Positions 59,061 through 64,000 of a stretch of DNA of 64,000 bases are shown one piece after another (position 1 is the stretch's first letter; every line of letters starts with the position of its first letter). The DNA lies in contig CM038214.1 of assembly GCA_021442155.1 (NCBI GenBank), positions 317,595,001-317,659,000 of the forward strand, read 5' to 3'. The position numbers were made by a program, and so were the translations under genes. The stretch comes from Cymbidium sinense. Its lineage: Eukaryota > Streptophyta > Magnoliopsida > Asparagales > Orchidaceae. A model generated the notes under the pieces. The model was not told the origin of the DNA and ran no database searches. It saw only the letters and a list, made by a program, of their open reading frames with translations.

Positions 59061-60270
59061 CCACCCAAGCATCATTAATCATAATATATTGTTCTACACA
59101 TTTTAAATTATTTTAGTATTTTATAATCATGCAATTGAGCCTACATTAGTATTATTTATAAAAATATTGATTTAGATTTAAAATGGTGGAATTTTGCCAA
59201 ATTCATAATAAGCATAGCATGGCATAAAAATGTATTATTTCAATTTAAAATATGTAAGTCATACGACTAAAATATTTAGTTTTTTATTATTTAGACTAAT
59301 TTTATGACTTTTTATCTTAAGCAAACCCTTGTGATGTGATATGCAATATAATATAATACACATGTTATATTATAAATATAAGATGCCATAACATAGTGTA
59401 GCATCATGCACATTATAGATACTATCAGATATTACTACTTGTTGTTTAGCATATTTTAGTTTGTTATAATATGTTGTATAAGATTTTGTGTCAAATAATT
59501 CATAAAAATACTTATTTATAGGCTGAGATGTTGGGATTTGGCCAAATTTAAGTTAAGCTTTAGGGAACATCATTATGGTGTGCTATGGTGTGTCATTTAA
59601 TCAAAAGAATGGAATTTTGCATCCAAAATAAATTTTCATTTTAAATCAAATTTTATAATTTTTTTTGGTTAAAATAATTCATTTTAAGGTGTAATGTAAG
59701 ATAATATATTATATGAAAGCATATTAAAATATAATGTACATAATAATATAACTTCACATACATATGAATTTGGTGGTGTATTATTAAATATTATTGTATA
59801 TTTTAGTATGTTTTACTTTTGTTATAATACATTGGGTTAAAACTCATAAAAATTTTATTTGAAGGTTGAGATGGAAGAATTTGGCCAAATTCACAGCACA
59901 CACCAAGAAACATCACCGAAATTATGCTATTTTGTACCATTTCTTATAGAAAAATAATAATTTTACATCCAAAATGAACATTATTCATATTTTGAGAAAA
60001 TTTTGTTATTTGTTCCTTTTATGTGATTATAATGAGGTGTAATGTTAGACTATATATTATATTATAGCAAATTATAATATAACATCATATATTATAATAT
60101 AATATAGTGTGTTAATTCACACTATAATTTGTTTAGCATGATAGTGTATAGTTAGTTTGAGCTTGCACCATCACAAATCATATAATATTGATTATAATGT
60201 TAAGATGATGTAATTTGAACAAATACATTGTTAGGCTTTTGGTTGAAGTATTAAAGGTGTGCATAAGAGA
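59061..60270 (-). repeat. Block D, third copy
   Basis: GGCC-centred cores at 59189-59204 (GAATTTTGCCAAATTC), 59535-59549 and a perfect GAATTTGGCCAAATTC at 59877-59892, spaced 343-345 bp. The sequence closely follows 38190-39330. No gene. Confidence -1.
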
Positions 60271-62924
60271 AGAAACAAGATTTGATGAGAATTCCATGTT
60301 AAGGACAGGGAGGGAGATTCGCTAAGGGATCACACATGCATTGGACATGACATGTGAGGGGTCTACTTTGAGGGCATAGAAGAAAAAAATTTGTTGGCGA
60401 TAAGGTCTAAATTTGATTTGGTTATATGATTTGTGGAAAGAAGATCTATTGGGGATAAGAATCTATAATCCATCATGGATTAAGATCAAATTGACTTTAA
60501 TTTGATTTATTTTAATTGATGTCGAAGCATATCTGCTAAAGATATGGGCTCGAGTCTGCTGGGGATCAGGTATATGAACCTTCCACAAGGGAAGCAAGTT
60601 CGGGCTATCTGCTGGGAATTGGGATTTGAGTTTGATTTCATAGATTTGTTTAGGGATGTATCCACTGGGAATAAGAGTTTAGTTGGATTTCATTGATTTA
60701 GAATCTACTGGGGGAGTTGGTTTAATTTTGCTCCGCAAAGGAGGTTGGTTTTGAGTTTAATTTGTTTTCTTGACTTGTTTATATATGATATGGGCTCCAC
60801 TAGAGAGAAGGGTGTGATTTAACTCCACTGGGAAACTTAGATTGGGTTTAATTTATTCTTAGTTAATGTATGGACCCTGTCCGTGTGTGATGGGCCCACT
60901 GAGAAGGGGCTATATCAGACTTGACCTACCTCAGGTTTATAAATCCAAAGGAATAGTCTACCGACTGTGGGGTAGAGCTATCCAACCTAACAGGTTTTTT
61001 TTCGGTGTGCAATGGTTGTGATAGGAAGAGGGCATAACAGATTTACATCTTCTAAAGCAAGGATCAACTGTTGGGGTGACCTATTAGATGCACAACAAAT
61101 CAAACTTGGCCTAGTGTGACTATTGAGTGAATTCTGCTAGGGACTTATGTCAACTCAAAAGTAGTCAAGATTAAATTTATCTTAATTTCATGTGATTTGA
61201 TATGATTTGTTTGGTTTAGTTTAATTTTGAATTGAGGACATATCCGTTGGGGGTGTGAGCTCGATCAAATTTGATTGATTTAATTTATGGACCATGTCAA
61301 TGTGCGATGGCCCCACAGGGAAGGGGCTATATCAGACTTATCCTATCTCAAATTTACAAATCCAAAGGGATAGTCTACTGGTCTTGGAGTAGAGCTAGCC
61401 AACCTAAGGGGTTTCCTTTCGGTGTGCAACGGTTGTTCTAGGAAGAAGGCATAGCAGAATTACATCTTCTAAAGGAGCAAAAAACTGCTAGGGTGACCTA
61501 TTAGTAGTACAACAAATCAAACCCGACTTAGGGGAGAGTTAATGTCGTTGGGGACTTATATCAACTCAAGAGTAGTCAGGCAATTCCAATAGGGGGTTTT
61601 GCTGACACTGCCCTAAAGATAGGATGTCTTCTTAGGAAAACATACAGCTAGGGGTGTCCTCCTAATCCATTAATGAATATATATTTTGTTTATATGTTTG
61701 CGTGGAACTTGTTAGTGTGCGAAGGACCACACTGAGAAGGGGCTATGTAGGCCTTGACCTATCCTAGATTTACTAGATCAGGAAAGAATCTGCACATCCA
61801 TAAGATGGATTCTCCAACCACAGGGATGATTACTATGAAAGGGGAACTATCCAATCTGATAGTAACCCAAGTAGTACCTAAATGGGGTCGCAAAGCACGT
61901 GATCCAAATACAGTGCCCATAGGAGAGGTGCTGCTAGGAGCATTATCCTAAGGCCTAAAAAAGAAAGCCTATTAGTATACCGTGGCAAAGTTAAGGAGAA
62001 AGTGTAGCAGGCTACTAGGATCATTATCCTAAGGCCTAGAAAAGAAATCCTATTAGTATACAGTGGCCAAGTCAAAGAGAAAGTGTAGCACGCTTACATC
62101 TGCCATGAGTGGTGTATCCTAAGGTGCGAGAATCAACCAACCTAAGGTGTATCCATGAGTATGAGTGGTTATCCATCAGCATAGTGAGAACGAACCAACC
62201 TAAGGTGCCCGTCGGTATGTAATGATCAATCTGGAAAGAAAGCATGTAGGATTATAACTTTCCAAGTGGAACTGATCATTAGGATAATCTATCATCAGTA
62301 GGACAGATGCTATCTAACCTAGAGCGACTACTAAGCCGGGAGCCCTAAGGAAGGACTGGACCCAGACTTGAACCAGTTATAAGAGAAGAAGCCACTACGG
62401 GACTTATCCTAAACTTCAAATATACTTGACCCAATCATTGAACTAGGGCTAATCCAAGAAGAAAGCATAGCAGACTCACATCCTCATAAATGAAGCCAAC
62501 ATGAGGTAGCCTACAGCCACGCATTAAGGTCTACCAAACTAACAAGGTGCTTGTCGGTGAGTAGTGGTGAAGTAAGGAAGGAAAGTATAGCAGACTTACA
62601 TCCTGCAAAGCAAGAACACATCTACGATGACACACTAGTAGGGTAGACATCAAAGCCAACCAAGCCTATGAGTGAGTGTTCCGAGGGGGCCATCTCAACT
62701 CAGAGTAGCCCAAGATAAAAGTTATGTGTTTATTTTATATGTTTGTGTGTATTTTGTGTTTGTGTTGTGTCGATGAAGGATAGGATACTGCTCAAGTTCC
62801 TTACACGGACCCTAAATACATCATGGTAGATTCGCAAATAAGAATACTTTCAACATGGAAGAGATTGAATTCAAAATGGAATTTTCATTGATAATAATTA
62901 TTTTCAAACGTGATTTATAATATT
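60271..62924 (-). repeat. Block C, third copy
   Basis: Reverse of the left block C, single copy. Motifs such as TCTGCTGGGGATCAGG, TCCACTGGGAATAAG, TCTACTGGGGGAGTT and TCCACTGGGAAA recur at 30-100 base intervals. A private 80-bp tandem duplication lies at about 61934-62092 (CTAGGA, then CATTATCCTAAGGCCTA). The end next to integrase carries GTTCCTTACAC at about 62799. No gene. Confidence -1.
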
Positions 62925-64000
62925 TCTTTAAGTAGATCCCATTGATTGGAAGCATTGGGCACTCTCCCTTATGATTAATAAGTTGATAAGATCCTCCTTA
63001 GTAGGCCTTCTCTATGGTAAAAGGACATTCCCAAGTGGGTTCAAACTTGCCTCCCATCTTATGACGACCATCATTTTCCTTAGAACTAAAATAAGCCCTC
63101 TTACTTGAAAAGCTCTAGGCTGGACCAAGTTGTTGTGAGCTTGAATCATTTTAGCATTGTATAACTCAAAGTTTTGGCATGCTCACAGAAATCTCTCCTC
63201 CAAACCTTCGAGCTCTTCTAATCACAACATGGTGTTCTGCACTATTATGATCTTACTACCCATAGCTATCCTTAGTGATGGGAGTTGCACTTCTAATGGT
63301 AGAACGGCTTCAGACTCATACAATAAGGAGAAAGGAGTAGACTGAGTTGGAGTTCAATATGTGGTGTGGTAGGCCCACAAGGCTTCAACTAACTGCTCAT
63401 GCCATTATCTCTTATTATTGTTGAGTGTCATCTTTAGTATTTAGATGAGAGTTTATTGAAGGCTACTACTAAGCCATTTTCCCCAGGGTAGTTGATGGTA
63501 GAATATCTATAATCTATATTATGTCTTCGAGTAAAGTTCTTGATCTCGATGCTCTTGAATGCAGTACCATTATTAGATATAATTCATCGAGGCACTCCAA
63601 ATCTATATACGATATGGTTCATAAAAAATTGGAGCACATGCTGAGCTATGACATCTCTGAGCTAAATTTCCTTTACCCATTTTGAAAAGTAGTCAATAGA
63701 AGCTAAGATAAATTGATGACCCTTGGAAGAAGGAGGATCAATCGGACCCACTATATTGGTACCCCAACACTCGAGTGGCCATAAGGCTAATATAGGATGT
63801 AGATTGTTGGGTGGTTGGTGTAGGAACACACCGTGTATTTGACATTGGTGGCATCACCTAGCTGTATCCATGTAATCTTTGATCAATGATGACCAGTAGT
63901 ATCCTAGTCTCTTGATCTTGGCTTTCATCTTCAGACCGAATTGGTTGGCTCCACATAATCTTGAGTGTACCTCGGTCACAATCTTACAAGCTTCGTGCTT
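62925..64000 (-). pseudogene. Gypsy integrase, third copy, cut by the window end
   Basis: The - strand matches 41805-42860: a LYLKK end at about 62930, the MGGKFE-TW region, the WAYRT and LVYESEAVLP region (about 63250-63380), SNNGTAFKSIEIKNF (about 63570) and WGTNIVGPIDPPSSKG (about 63740). Both conserved Asp residues of the catalytic core are Asn (SNNG for SDNG, GTNI for GTDI), each explained by a C-to-T change on one strand. So this copy is inactive even before its frameshifts. The rest of pol lies beyond the window. Confidence -1.

Overview
This is a stretch of plant nuclear repeat DNA. The evidence for a plant is the long degenerate arrays of the telomere-type motif TTTAGGG, the Ty3/gypsy elements of the Tat/Ogre type (tRNA-Arg-like primer site, second RNase H), an RTE-type LINE, and a captured piece of a plant glycine-rich RNA-binding protein gene. 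I see no intact host gene, no rRNA or tRNA gene and no CRISPR array. Every coding region recognised is broken by stops, frameshifts or deletions. A run of exactly 100 N at 34968-35067 divides the window into two contigs.

The main organisation is a composite macro-repeat of about 21-22 kb. Read in the sense of its retrotransposon genes, the cyclic order is: gag and first half of protease; a solo LTR inserted antisense; second half of protease, linker, RT, RNase H, second RNase H, integrase; block C (rich in CCCCAGTGG motifs); block D (about 340-bp monomers with a palindrome); block E (degenerate TTTAGGG array); then gag again. In the left contig this runs on the + strand: solo LTR L1 (1-3945), pol (3946-7244), C and D (7245-13608), E (13609-20035), protease fragment (20036-20410), solo LTR L1' (20411-25034). 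Position 21 matches position 22080. In the right contig it runs on the - strand: E (35068-37774), D (37915-39330), C (39331-41795), pol (41796-46266), solo LTR L2 (46273-54161), gag/protease (54168-56310), an L1-like LINE 3' end (56320-56888), then E, D, C and integrase again to the window end. Equivalent points there lie about 20.9-21.1 kb apart.

Between the two series sits a younger structure at the end of the left contig: a + strand LTR (L3, 25035-32327) inserted in opposite orientation into L1'. It is followed by a primer binding site, an untranslated leader with tandem repeats, and an RTE LINE cut off by the gap.

The genes do not work together as a living system; they are relics. The interest is structural. 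A retrotransposon, a nested LTR, a telomere-like array with its own ~1 kb higher-order period, and a captured glycine-rich RNA-binding protein fragment have been locked into one unit and multiplied together. The orientation switch coincides with the assembly gap and may be a scaffolding error. All copy comparisons were made by eye, so percentages are not given and boundaries are good to roughly 10-30 bases unless stated.
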